From Parvibaculum sp. (GTDB lineage Bacteria > Pseudomonadota > Alphaproteobacteria > Parvibaculales > Parvibaculaceae), in the NCBI GenBank assembly GCA_014359855.1, contig JACIYQ010000048.1:1-6861 (forward strand): 6,861 nucleotides of DNA. The letters are read 5' to 3'. The position numbers and the translations under genes were made by a program. Shown here piece by piece: positions 1 to 6,104 of this stretch. The first letter of the stretch is position 1; the number at the start of each line of letters is the position of its first letter. The notes beneath the pieces were generated by a model. It was not told where the DNA came from. It worked only from the letters and a program-made list of their open reading frames with translations, and did not search any database.

Positions 1-699
1 GTATCGATCTCGCTCGGGCTCTGGACAACGCTCCTCACCTATCTGATTTCCATTCCGCTCGGCATCCGCAAGGCGATCCGCGACGGCAGCCCCTTCGACA
101 CATGGACGAGCGGCGTCATCATCGTCGGCTATGCCGTGCCGGGTTTCCTCTTCGCCGTGTTCCTGATTGTGCTCTTCGCGGGCGGTTCCTACTGGTCGGT
201 CTTCCCGCTGCGCGGCCTCACCTCCGACAACTGGGAGAGCCTGAGCCTTGCGGGCAAGGTGCTCGACTATCTCTGGCACATCGTCCTGCCGGTGACGGCG
301 CTCGTCATCGGCTCCTTCGCCACGACGACGCTGCTCACCAAGAATTCCTTCCTCGACGAGATCAAGAAGCAATATGTGATGACCGCGCGCGCGAAGGGCC
401 TCTCCGAGCGCCAGGTGCTCTACGGCCATGTCTTCCGCAACGCCATGCTCATCGTCATCGCGGGCTTTCCCGGCGCCTTTGTCGGCGCCTTCTTCACCGG
501 CTCGCTGCTGATCGAGCAGATCTTCTCGCTGGACGGGCTCGGGCTTCTCTCCTTCGAGTCCATCGTCAACCGCGACTATCCGGTCGTCTTCGCGACGCTT
601 TACATCTTCGGCCTGCTCGGCCTCGCGATCAGCCTCCTCTCCGACCTCACCTATACATGGGTCGACCCGCGCATCGATTTCGAGACGAGGGAGGTCTGA
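1..699 (+). CDS. yejB: YejB-type peptide ABC transporter permease, C-terminal part (5' end outside window)
   Basis: Inner-membrane permease of a YejABEF-type importer for oligopeptides or muropeptides. The reading frame is open from base 1, so the start is outside the window; about 232 residues are visible and E. coli YejB is about 364, so roughly the last two thirds are present. Several hydrophobic segments are visible (for example GYAVPGFLFAVFLIVLFAGG and HIVLPVTALVIGSFATTTLL). The cytoplasmic EAA loop of binding-protein-dependent permeases is clear: a TARAKGLSERQVLYGHVFRNA stretch at about 390-450, which docks on the ATPase. The conserved permease C-terminus with the DPRIDF motif is intact. 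The gene ends in TGA one base before yejE, which indicates one operon with yejE and yejF. The family call is firm. The exact substrate is inferred from homologues: microcin C and peptides in E. coli, muropeptides in Agrobacterium. Confidence 0.93.
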   Translation, partial: VSISLGLWTTLLTYLISIPLGIRKAIRDGSPFDTWTSGVIIVGYAVPGFLFAVFLIVLFAGGSYWSVFPLRGLTSDNWESLSLAGKVLDYLWHIVLPVTALVIGSFATTTLLTKNSFLDEIKKQYVMTARAKGLSERQVLYGHVFRNAMLIVIAGFPGAFVGAFFTGSLLIEQIFSLDGLGLLSFESIVNRDYPVVFATLYIFGLLGLAISLLSDLTYTWVDPRIDFETREV

Positions 700-700
700 C

Positions 701-1726
701 ATGCGGCCCCTCAGTCCCATCAACCAGCGGCGCTGGCGCAACTTCAAGGCCAACAGGCGCGGCTACTGGAGCCTGTGGATATTCGCGGCGCTCTTCCTCC
801 TCTCGCTCTTCGCCGAGCTCATCGCCAACGACAAGCCGCTTCTCGTCACCTTTGAGGGCGAGGCCTATTTCCCTGTCTTCGTCGCCTATCCCGAAACGGA
901 ATTCGGCGGCTTCTTCGAGACGGAGGCGGATTACCGCGATGCCTATGTGCAGGAACTGATCCACGAAGCCGGCGGCATCATCGTCTGGCCGCTCATCGAA
1001 TATTCCTACCGCACCATCAATCTCGACAGGCGGGCGCTCTCGCCGCCTTCCGCCGACAACTGGCTCGGCACCGACGATCAGGGCCGCGACGTCGCGGCTC
1101 GGCTCATCTACGGCTTCCGGATTTCCGTTCTCTTCGGGCTCACGCTCACCGTTCTCTCCTCGATCATCGGCGTGGCGGCGGGCGCGGTGCAAGGCTATTT
1201 CGGCGGCTGGACCGATCTCATCTTCCAGCGCTTCATCGAAATCTGGACGAGCGTGCCGCAGCTTTACCTTCTCATCATCATCGCCGCGATCATCGAGCCG
1301 AATTTCTGGATCCTGCTCGGCATCATGCTGCTCTTCTCATGGGTGGCGCTGGTCGGCGTCGTGCGCGCCGAATTCCTGCGCGCCCGCAACTTCGAATATG
1401 TGAACGCGGCGCGCGCCTTCGGCCTGTCGAATGCGAAGATCATGTTCCGCCACCTGCTCCCCAATGCGATGGTGGCGACGCTTACCTTCATTCCCTTCAT
1501 TCTCAATTCCTCGATCACCACGCTCACCGCGCTCGATTTTCTGGGCTTCGGCCTGCCGCCCGGCTCGCCCTCGCTCGGCGAGCTTCTGCAGCAGGGCAAG
1601 GCGAACCTTCAGGCGCCCTGGCTCGGCTTCACCGGCTTCTTCGCCATCGCGATCATGCTGAGCCTCCTCATCTTCATCGGCGAAGCGGTGCGCGACGCCT
1701 TCGATCCCCGGAAGGTGCTGCGATGA
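701..1726 (+). CDS. yejE: YejE-type peptide ABC transporter permease
   Basis: Second inner-membrane permease, partner of YejB. It has 341 residues, the normal size for YejE. The N-terminus (SPINQRRWRNFKANRRGYWS) is the typical family cytoplasmic lead, followed by a first membrane helix (WIFAALFLLSLFAELIAND). A long periplasmic segment follows (about residues 50-135), including the family's NWLGTDDQGRDVAARLIYG motif before the permease core. The EAA loop is at residues about 229-256 (YVNAARAFGLSNAKIMFRHLLPNA). The C-terminus ends in the usual DPRKVLR. The ATG at 701 is preceded by AGGGAGG with a 6-nt gap, a strong ribosome binding site, and lies one base after the yejB stop. The TGA stop overlaps the yejF ATG (ATGA), so the two are likely translationally coupled. 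Confidence 0.96.
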   Translation: MRPLSPINQRRWRNFKANRRGYWSLWIFAALFLLSLFAELIANDKPLLVTFEGEAYFPVFVAYPETEFGGFFETEADYRDAYVQELIHEAGGIIVWPLIEYSYRTINLDRRALSPPSADNWLGTDDQGRDVAARLIYGFRISVLFGLTLTVLSSIIGVAAGAVQGYFGGWTDLIFQRFIEIWTSVPQLYLLIIIAAIIEPNFWILLGIMLLFSWVALVGVVRAEFLRARNFEYVNAARAFGLSNAKIMFRHLLPNAMVATLTFIPFILNSSITTLTALDFLGFGLPPGSPSLGELLQQGKANLQAPWLGFTGFFAIAIMLSLLIFIGEAVRDAFDPRKVLR

Positions 1727-3351
1727 GCGCGCCCCTCGTCACCGTGAAAGACCTGTCCGTCGGCTTCCGCATGGACGGGAAGGAAACCATCGCCGTCGAC
1801 AAGGTCTCCTTCGACATCCGCCCCGGCGAGACGGTCGCCCTTGTCGGCGAATCCGGTTCGGGCAAGTCCGTCTCGGCGCTGTCGATCATGCAGCTTCTGT
1901 CCTATCCGCAGGCGTTTCACCCGTCGGGCGAAATCCTGTTCGGCGGGAAAAACCTGATCGGCGCCGATGAAAGGACGATGCGCCAGATCCGCGGCAACAA
2001 GATCACCATGGTCTTCCAGGAGCCGCTGACCTCGCTCAATCCGCTGCACACGATCGAGCGGCAGGTCGGCGAAGTGCTGATCGAGCACAAGGGGCTTCGC
2101 GGTCCCGCCGTGCGCGCGCGCGTGCTCGATCTTCTGACGCGCGTCGGCATTCCGAACCCGGAAGAAAGGCTCGCCTCCTATCCGCACCAGCTTTCGGGCG
2201 GCCAGCGCCAGCGCGTCATCATCGCCATGGCGCTCGCCAACGAGCCCGACCTTCTCATCGCCGACGAGCCGACCACCGCGCTCGATGTGACCGTGCAGGC
2301 GCAGATCCTTGCGCTCCTCACGGAACTCAAGCGCGAGATGGGCATGGCGCTCCTCCTCATCACGCATGATCTCGGCATCGTCCGCAAAATGGCGGACCGC
2401 GTGAACGTGATGACGAAGGGACGGATCGTCGAGCACGGGCCGGCGGAAGACGTCTTCACCGCGCCGAAACACGACTACACGAAACATCTTCTCGCCTCGG
2501 AGCCGAAGGGCCGCTCGCTCGGCGCGCCGAAGGACGGGCCCGTGGTCATGGAGACGGACGATCTCAAGGTCTGGTTCCCGATCAGGCGCGGCCTTCTCAG
2601 AAAGACGGTCGGCCATATCAAGGCGGTGGACGGTGTCTCGCTCTCGCTGCGTCAGGGGCGGACGCTCGGCGTCGTCGGCGAATCCGGCTCCGGCAAGACG
2701 ACGCTCGGCCTCGCCATGATGCGGCTTCTTTCGAGCGAGGGCGGCATCCGCTTCGAGGGGCAGAACATTCAGGGCCTCAAATCGAAAGAGCTTCGTCCGC
2801 TTCGCCGCGACATGCAGATCGTCTTCCAGGACCCCTATGGTTCGCTTTCCCCTCGCATGTCGGTCTCGCAGATCGTCGGCGAGGGGTTGCAGATCCAGCA
2901 GCCCGAGATGACGGCGGAGGCACGGCGTGCCCGCGTCGCGCAGGCGCTCGCCGATGTCGGCCTCGACCCCGCCATGCAGGACCGCTACCCGCACGAGTTT
3001 TCCGGCGGACAGCGCCAGCGCATCGCCATCGCGCGCGCCATGGCGCTCGATCCGCGTTTCGTGATGCTGGACGAGCCGACATCCGCGCTCGACATGTCGG
3101 TGCAGGCACAGATCGTCGACCTGCTGCGCGACCTGCAACGCAAGAACAACCTCGCCTATCTCTTCATCAGCCACGACCTCAAGGTCGTGCGCGCGCTCGC
3201 CGACGACATCATCGTGATGAAGGACGGCAAGGTGATGGAGGCCGGCAGCGCCGACGAGGTCTTCGACCATCCGAAGACGGCCTACACGAAAGCCCTCATG
3301 GCCGCCGCCTTCGACCTCGAAGCGGCACCGGAAGGCGTGGTTTCGGAGTAG
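1723..3351 (+). CDS. yejF: YejF-type duplicated ABC transporter ATPase
   Basis: Cytoplasmic ATPase that powers the YejB/YejE permease pair. It is a single 542-residue chain with two complete nucleotide-binding domains, as is usual for YejF. Domain 1 has Walker A GESGSGKS (42-49), signature LSGGQRQR (157-164), Walker B LLIADEP (177-183) and switch His215 in LLITHDL. Domain 2 has Walker A GESGSGKT (319-326), signature FSGGQRQR (426-433), Walker B VMLDEP (447-452) and switch His484 in FISHDL. Both sites look catalytically competent. The same frame stays open upstream to 1339, but that part is a shadow of yejE. The ATG at 1723 is chosen because it follows GGAAGG by 7 nt, overlaps the yejE stop by 4 nt (ATGA), and begins the standard domain (APLVTVKDLSVGF). 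The stop is TAG; a pair of REP-like hairpins follows. Confidence 0.96.
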   Translation: MSAPLVTVKDLSVGFRMDGKETIAVDKVSFDIRPGETVALVGESGSGKSVSALSIMQLLSYPQAFHPSGEILFGGKNLIGADERTMRQIRGNKITMVFQEPLTSLNPLHTIERQVGEVLIEHKGLRGPAVRARVLDLLTRVGIPNPEERLASYPHQLSGGQRQRVIIAMALANEPDLLIADEPTTALDVTVQAQILALLTELKREMGMALLLITHDLGIVRKMADRVNVMTKGRIVEHGPAEDVFTAPKHDYTKHLLASEPKGRSLGAPKDGPVVMETDDLKVWFPIRRGLLRKTVGHIKAVDGVSLSLRQGRTLGVVGESGSGKTTLGLAMMRLLSSEGGIRFEGQNIQGLKSKELRPLRRDMQIVFQDPYGSLSPRMSVSQIVGEGLQIQQPEMTAEARRARVAQALADVGLDPAMQDRYPHEFSGGQRQRIAIARAMALDPRFVMLDEPTSALDMSVQAQIVDLLRDLQRKNNLAYLFISHDLKVVRALADDIIVMKDGKVMEAGSADEVFDHPKTAYTKALMAAAFDLEAAPEGVVSE

Positions 3352-3385
3352 CGGCTTTCTATCCGGCCATTACCAAAAACTCAGT

Positions 3386-3477
3386 GTCACCCCGGCGAAA
3401 GCCGGGGTCCATGGGCATCACGGCACAATCGGAGTTCTCATACAGAGCACATGGATCCCGGCTTTCGCCGGGATGAC
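3386..3477. repeat. Inverted pair of REP-like palindromes in a convergent gap
   Basis: Two 28-bp copies of the same element lie head to head at 3386-3413 and 3450-3477, separated by 36 bp. Each copy is itself a hairpin: an 8-bp stem closed by a GAAA tetraloop (copy 1 ACCCCGGC-GAAA-GCCGGGGT on +, copy 2 ATCCCGGC-GAAA-GCCGGGAT on -), preceded by GTC and followed by CCATG. The two copies differ at only two positions, and these are paired in the stem (C-G in one, T-A in the other). The whole pair can also fold into one long hairpin. It sits between the stop codons of two convergent genes (yejF and the NlpC/P60 gene). It may protect 3' ends or end transcription on both strands, although no U-tract follows. 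Palindromes of this kind are common between genes in alphaproteobacteria. Confidence 0.85.
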
Positions 3478-3508
3478 ATCGTTGTTTTTGTCTCGACTGC
3501 GAAACGCC

Positions 3509-4378
3509 CTACCTTCTCACCAGCCTTTTGATGCTCGTCACATGCCCCGCCTCCGAGCGGGCGATGCGCGACATGGCGATGTCGAGGCGCTCCACGGCGA
3601 CGCGCATGTGATGGGCGTTGGCGTGGATCATGCGCTCGGCATCCACCATGATGCCGACATGCCCTTTCCAGAAAACGAGATCGCCGCGCGCGAGCTTCGT
3701 GAAGTCGATGGGCTCGGGCAGCGCCTCGCCGAGCGTCGCCTCCTGCATGTCGGTATCGCGGAGCGAGGCGATGCCGGCGCGCTCCAGCGACATCTGCACG
3801 AGGCCGGAACAATCGAGGCCCATGCTGTCGCGGCCGCCCCAGAGATAAGGCACGCCGGTGAACTCCTCGGCGACGGCGACGAAATCGCGGACATGCGCAC
3901 CGGCAGCGGCCAGATGCGCGGTGAAGACCCAGCCGCCCGTATCGAGTTCGCTGAAATTGCCGCGCGCGCCGGTGATCTTGAGTTTCGCGTTCATGGAAAG
4001 CGGAATGGCGGGCCGCGTCTTCAGGTCGGGCTTGGGATAGATGAAGGTGCGCAGCGCCGCGACTGTATGCGTCGGCGTGGCGGGACGGGAGACGAGTTCC
4101 TTCGCCTCGACATAGCCGACATAATCGTCGAGCAGCGACTGGCCCCAGGCCCAGCCGCTCTTCTCTTCATAGACGCGGAAGGTCTCGCCGTAGAGAAGCT
4201 GCGTGTCCATCGGCGCGGCGGGCTCCGGGCGGCGCAGCAGCGGCAGGACGGGCGCACGCACGATCCGGTCCGCGCCCTCCACGAAGCGCGGGGCGCTCAC
4301 CTCGCCACGCAGATGCGCGGCCGCGAGATCGTCGCGATAGGCGTTGAGGCGATGATCCGGACCGCGCTCGCGGCTCAT
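3509..4378 (-). CDS. SH3b-NlpC/P60 (C40) family cysteine peptidase
   Basis: Likely peptidase that cleaves gamma-D-glutamyl-diamino acid bonds in peptidoglycan-derived peptides. The protein has 289 residues. The N-terminal half carries bacterial SH3-like segments (about 55-115, including LLYGETFRVYEEKSGWAWGQ). The C-terminal half is an NlpC/P60 domain (about 165-289): catalytic Cys190 in LDCSGLVQ after PYLWGGRDS, His240 in KGHVGIMVD, and a third polar residue probably at His252 in MIHANAHH. No signal peptide or membrane segment is visible, which argues for a cytoplasmic enzyme like Bacillus YkfC rather than a secreted cell-wall hydrolase. The ATG overlaps the stop of the upstream MarR gene (ATGA), with GAGG 9 nt before it inside that gene. 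The stop is TAG. The neighbouring peptide importer (convergent) and leucyl aminopeptidase fit a peptide-recycling role. The family call is firm; the substrate is inferred. Confidence 0.92.
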   Translation of the reverse strand: MSRERGPDHRLNAYRDDLAAAHLRGEVSAPRFVEGADRIVRAPVLPLLRRPEPAAPMDTQLLYGETFRVYEEKSGWAWGQSLLDDYVGYVEAKELVSRPATPTHTVAALRTFIYPKPDLKTRPAIPLSMNAKLKITGARGNFSELDTGGWVFTAHLAAAGAHVRDFVAVAEEFTGVPYLWGGRDSMGLDCSGLVQMSLERAGIASLRDTDMQEATLGEALPEPIDFTKLARGDLVFWKGHVGIMVDAERMIHANAHHMRVAVERLDIAMSRIARSEAGHVTSIKRLVRR

Positions 4379-4776
4379 GCAACAAGACCTCGCGACGACC
4401 GCACGATCAGTTCGGCAAATTCCTGCATGAAGCCCGTGCCCTTCACCGTTCGCAACACGAGCACATTGCGCCTGTCGGCCTCGTCGCGCGAGCGCTTCAG
4501 AAGATCGAGGCTGCCCAGCGTGTCGAGCGCCCGCGTGATAGCGGGTTTCGAAACGTCGAGAGCGGCCGCGAGGCCTCGAACCGTATGCGGCGGCGGGTCG
4601 AGATAGACGGTGAACATGATCGCCAGTTGCCTCGACGAAAGATCGGGCCCGTCATTGCGGACCGATTGCAGGACGACGCCGTGCCACAGAGACAAAGCCT
4701 GTACGGGCTTCAACTCCGGGTTCCCCCCATATGCTAAATCCGGCATAGCCACCCCCAGCGCTGCCATGATCCCCAC
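4375..4776 (-). CDS. MarR-family winged-helix transcriptional regulator
   Basis: DNA-binding regulator of 133 residues, a normal MarR size. The winged-helix part covers about residues 47-116: SSRQLAIMFTVYLDPPPHTV leads into the recognition helix region LAAALDVSKPAITRALDTL, and the wing has the MarR-typical DEADRRNVLVL. The start is taken as GTG at 4776 because its transcript has GGAG (bases 4784-4787 complemented) 7 nt upstream. ATG codons at 4767 and 4746 are possible shorter starts but lack a well-placed ribosome binding site. The stop (TGA) overlaps the ATG of the NlpC/P60 gene by 4 nt, so the two are probably one operon with coupled translation and the regulator likely controls that peptidase gene. 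A 12-bp palindrome just upstream could be its own operator. The ligand is unknown. Confidence 0.85.
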   Translation of the reverse strand: MGIMAALGVAMPDLAYGGNPELKPVQALSLWHGVVLQSVRNDGPDLSSRQLAIMFTVYLDPPPHTVRGLAAALDVSKPAITRALDTLGSLDLLKRSRDEADRRNVLVLRTVKGTGFMQEFAELIVRSSRGLVA

Positions 4777-4783
4777 CCGTTAT

Positions 4784-4787
4784 CTCC
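4784..4787 (-). promoter_or_regulatory. Ribosome binding site deciding the GTG start of the MarR gene
   Basis: GGAG on the minus strand, 7 nt before GTG 4776. The next in-frame ATG (4767) would be 16 nt away, so this site favours the GTG start. Confidence 0.55.
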
Positions 4788-4789
4788 GT

Positions 4790-4801
4790 TCCGGGCCCGG
4801 A
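4790..4801. promoter_or_regulatory. Perfect 12-bp palindrome, candidate MarR operator
   Basis: TCCGGGCCCGGA is perfectly self-complementary. It lies between a possible -10 box (4804-4809) and the ribosome binding site of the MarR gene, about where transcription would begin. MarR proteins commonly repress their own promoters by binding palindromes there. The position is what is seen; the operator role is inferred, and a GC-rich 12-mer palindrome can also arise by chance. Confidence 0.35.
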
Positions 4802-4803
4802 TC

Positions 4804-4831
4804 AGTCTAGCTCGCCTTCACGCGGGGGCAA
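4804..4831 (-). promoter_or_regulatory. Possible promoter of the MarR-NlpC/P60 operon
   Basis: On the minus strand TTGCCC (4826-4831) and TAGACT (4804-4809) are separated by 16 bp, at a suitable distance upstream of GTG 4776. Both boxes match the sigma-70 consensus only moderately, so this is a tentative call. Confidence 0.3.
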
Positions 4832-5032
4832 GCCTCAGGCGCGGTGAGTAGAGCTCAGTCTGATGGTCGATCCAGCCTATGGATTCATGCGCATCCGCTC
4901 CGTGATCTGACATCAGCAAGATACGACGCGATCCGGATATCCATAACTCTCGAAGAGCATTCCGAGGATTTGGGCGCGCTTCTAAAGGCAATTTGTTCAT
5001 GTCCCTATATGCGCAAATTTTATGCTTGCGCG
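4832..5032. other. Spacer between the 262-residue protein gene and the MarR promoter
   Basis: About 200 bp with no convincing gene. A short inverted repeat GCGCAA-(9 nt)-TTGCGC (5011-5031) sits just beyond the stop of the 262-residue gene, but no T run follows on the minus strand, so it is at best a weak 3' end signal. A minus-strand frame of 72 codons fills the gap but lacks support. Confidence 0.4.
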
Positions 5033-5821
5033 TCACGCATCATACTCAACTTCATCACCAGAATTCGTCTCCACAGGCCCAGAGTTCTTCGTCTTCTCGT
5101 TACGTGCTTCAATCTCCTTCCGCTTCAGATCAATGAGCGTTTCGGCCATCGAAAGCGCCTGCTCAGTCTCGATTGCCCCCCCGACAGAAATGCGCACAAA
5201 GCCGCCACCCTCAAAGTCATACCGGGCAACATTCCTCTCATCAAATTGATTATAAAGGGATTTTCCGGCATTCGGCGTTGGGGCTGCGGAGTGGCTTTGG
5301 GGTGTGCTGTGCATGGCAGGGGCCTCTGTTGAAACGGGTACTGAGCCCGAATCATATGCACCGGCCTCGCGCTCTGCAAATTCGCATGTTTCACGATAGG
5401 CGAGTATTACTGACGATACTGCTGCTGGCGCGAAGCCGTTACGAATTAGATAGTTACGTAAAACATCTTCGGCGGGCATGCGACCCGGGAACCGCTCGGC
5501 TAGGTCCCTAAACAACTCCGGCTCCCGGGCCGCCTGCCGGATAGCCTCCGCCTTCTCCTCAGGACTCTGAGGATGCAGGATGCACATAGCCCGGTCGCTG
5601 ATCTTTATTTCGTCGCCACGCCCCTCCAATAAGCCATACTTTATAAGGGCCGATATCGAAGTAGCCGAAGCGCCGTTCAGACTATTATAGCCCATGCTTT
5701 TGGCCACAACCTCACGAGGCGCGCCGTGGGTGTGCTGGTTCTTGTAAACCAGGGCCGCGCGCTGAATCGCTTCTGCGAGGCTCATTGAAGGGTAGTTTGG
5801 GGAACGAACGCGCTTTTCCAC
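5033..5821 (-). CDS. Conserved-looking protein of unknown function, HTH-like N-terminal half
   Basis: A 262-residue soluble protein that I cannot assign to a named family. It resembles a recurring set of alphaproteobacterial hypothetical proteins that begin with a charged SPNYP-type motif. Residues about 14-80 (SLAEAIQRAALVYKNQHTHG, then a GYNSLNGAS turn, an ISALIKYGLLE helix and a strand-rich wing) look like a winged-helix fold. Residues 86-150 are mostly helical. Residues 155-190 form a Ser/Pro/Thr-rich linker. The C-terminal part (204-241, GGFVRISVGGAIETEQALSM and a following helix) looks like a small separate domain, and the tail is acidic. No signal peptide or membrane segment is seen. 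The GTG start at 5821 is favoured by AGGAGG 6 nt upstream and a good promoter behind it. Codon use is less GC-biased than in the yej genes, which suggests horizontal origin. It is divergent from the mini-ORF/tRNA unit. Function is unknown; DNA binding is an inference from fold only. Confidence 0.8.
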   Translation of the reverse strand: MEKRVRSPNYPSMSLAEAIQRAALVYKNQHTHGAPREVVAKSMGYNSLNGASATSISALIKYGLLEGRGDEIKISDRAMCILHPQSPEEKAEAIRQAAREPELFRDLAERFPGRMPAEDVLRNYLIRNGFAPAAVSSVILAYRETCEFAEREAGAYDSGSVPVSTEAPAMHSTPQSHSAAPTPNAGKSLYNQFDERNVARYDFEGGGFVRISVGGAIETEQALSMAETLIDLKRKEIEARNEKTKNSGPVETNSGDEVEYDA

Positions 5822-5827
5822 GGCAAG

Positions 5828-5833
5828 CCTCCT
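5828..5833 (-). promoter_or_regulatory. Ribosome binding site for the GTG start of the 262-residue protein
   Basis: Perfect AGGAGG on the minus strand, 6 nt before GTG 5821. It decides the start in favour of GTG over the internal ATG at codon 13. Confidence 0.8.
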
Positions 5834-5851
5834 ATTTGCTAACGTGAAAAA

Positions 5852-5880
5852 TGTATATGCTATCGCCGGGTCGGCGTCAA
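5852..5880 (-). promoter_or_regulatory. Sigma-70-type promoter of the 262-residue protein gene
   Basis: On the minus strand TTGACG (5875-5880), a 17-bp spacer, and TATACA (5852-5857), with the start codon about 30 bases below the -10 box. The spacer contains the inverted repeat GCCG-GGT-CGGC (5865-5875), which could be a protein-binding site. This is one half of a divergent promoter pair. Confidence 0.65.
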
Positions 5881-5922
5881 CGCGATCTGTACGCGAAAAG
5901 GCGTTAGCGACCTCGGGGGCTA

Positions 5923-5951
5923 TTGACCTCGCCCGATTCCGTGCCTAGCAT
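5923..5951 (+). promoter_or_regulatory. Sigma-70-type promoter of the mini-ORF/tRNA unit
   Basis: TTGACC (5923-5928), a 17-bp spacer, and TAGCAT (5946-5951). No better promoter is visible between here and the tRNA at 6105, so this is the likely promoter for the tRNA as well as for the mini-ORF at 5984. The expected start near 5958 gives a leader of about 147 nt before the mature tRNA, which is long for a tRNA precursor. Confidence 0.6.
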
Positions 5952-5983
5952 CGATTTGGGCGAATCCTCAGGAGGGCAATGCC

Positions 5984-6067
5984 ATGAGAAGAGACGTAGC
6001 CCCGGCATTCAACTGCTCACCGATGCCGGGCGCGATAACAGAAAGGCCCGTTTCTGGTCCGGTTTGA
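5984..6067 (+). CDS. 27-residue mini-ORF, possible leader peptide upstream of the tRNA
   Basis: Encodes MRRDVAPAFNCSPMPGAITE and seven further residues, ending in TGA at 6065. It is supported by a strong ribosome binding site (AGGAGGG at 5970-5976, 7 nt before the ATG) and by the promoter at 5923-5951. It has no recognisable domain. It runs through an 8-bp hairpin (6001-6030) and the 5' arm of a 14-bp hairpin (6043-6091), and stops in the loop of the latter, so a translating ribosome would open both. That arrangement resembles a leader peptide, but no run of regulatory codons is seen. Alternatives are a short stand-alone protein or a remnant. An ATG at 5979 opens only a two-codon frame (ATG CCA TGA). 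Confidence 0.45.
   Translation: MRRDVAPAFNCSPMPGAITERPVSGPV
6001..6030 (+). repeat. Hairpin 1 inside the mini-ORF
   Basis: CCCGGCAT (6001-6008) and ATGCCGGG (6023-6030) form a perfect 8-bp stem with a 14-nt loop. Its 3' arm includes CGGGC (6027-6031), which could instead pair with GCCCG (6046-6050) in the 5' arm of hairpin 2, so two mutually exclusive folds are possible. Confidence 0.6.
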
Positions 6068-6091
6068 GACGCGGGAACAGAAACGGGCCTT
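6043..6091. repeat. Strong 14-bp hairpin just upstream of the tRNA
   Basis: AAGGCCCGTTTCTG (6043-6056) and CAGAAACGGGCCTT (6078-6091) are perfectly complementary, with a 21-nt loop. It ends 13 nt before the mature tRNA. On the plus strand no U-tract follows, so it is not a standard terminator for leader transcripts. On the minus strand TTTCTGTT follows the stem, so it could weakly terminate antisense transcription crossing the tRNA. It may also shape or protect the tRNA precursor. The structure is certain from sequence; the role is inferred. Confidence 0.75.
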
Positions 6092-6104
6092 GGTGAGCGC
6101 CCTT

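Noticed and set aside
1339..1722. Upstream extension of yejF giving a 670-residue protein
   Set aside because: This part overlaps yejE in another frame and is Arg/Ala-rich shadow sequence. The ATG at 1723 has the ribosome binding site and begins the ABC domain.
3386..3477. CRISPR-like repeat
   Set aside because: There are only two copies, in inverted orientation with one spacer. The structure is a REP pair.
3473..4606. Long plus-strand frame of 377 codons opposite the NlpC/P60 and MarR genes, and the 553-codon minus frame opposite yejF (1609-3270)
   Set aside because: Mirror frames of GC-rich genes. They carry no domains, while the opposite strands encode clear families.
5011..5031. GCGCAA/TTGCGC inverted repeat as a terminator of the 262-residue gene
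   Set aside because: Only 6 bp, with a 9-nt loop and no T run on the minus strand.
4818..5036. 72-codon minus-strand frame beginning with a GTGA overlap at the end of the 262-residue gene
   Set aside because: The overlap suggests coupling, but there is no ribosome binding site, no recognisable motif, and the composition looks random.
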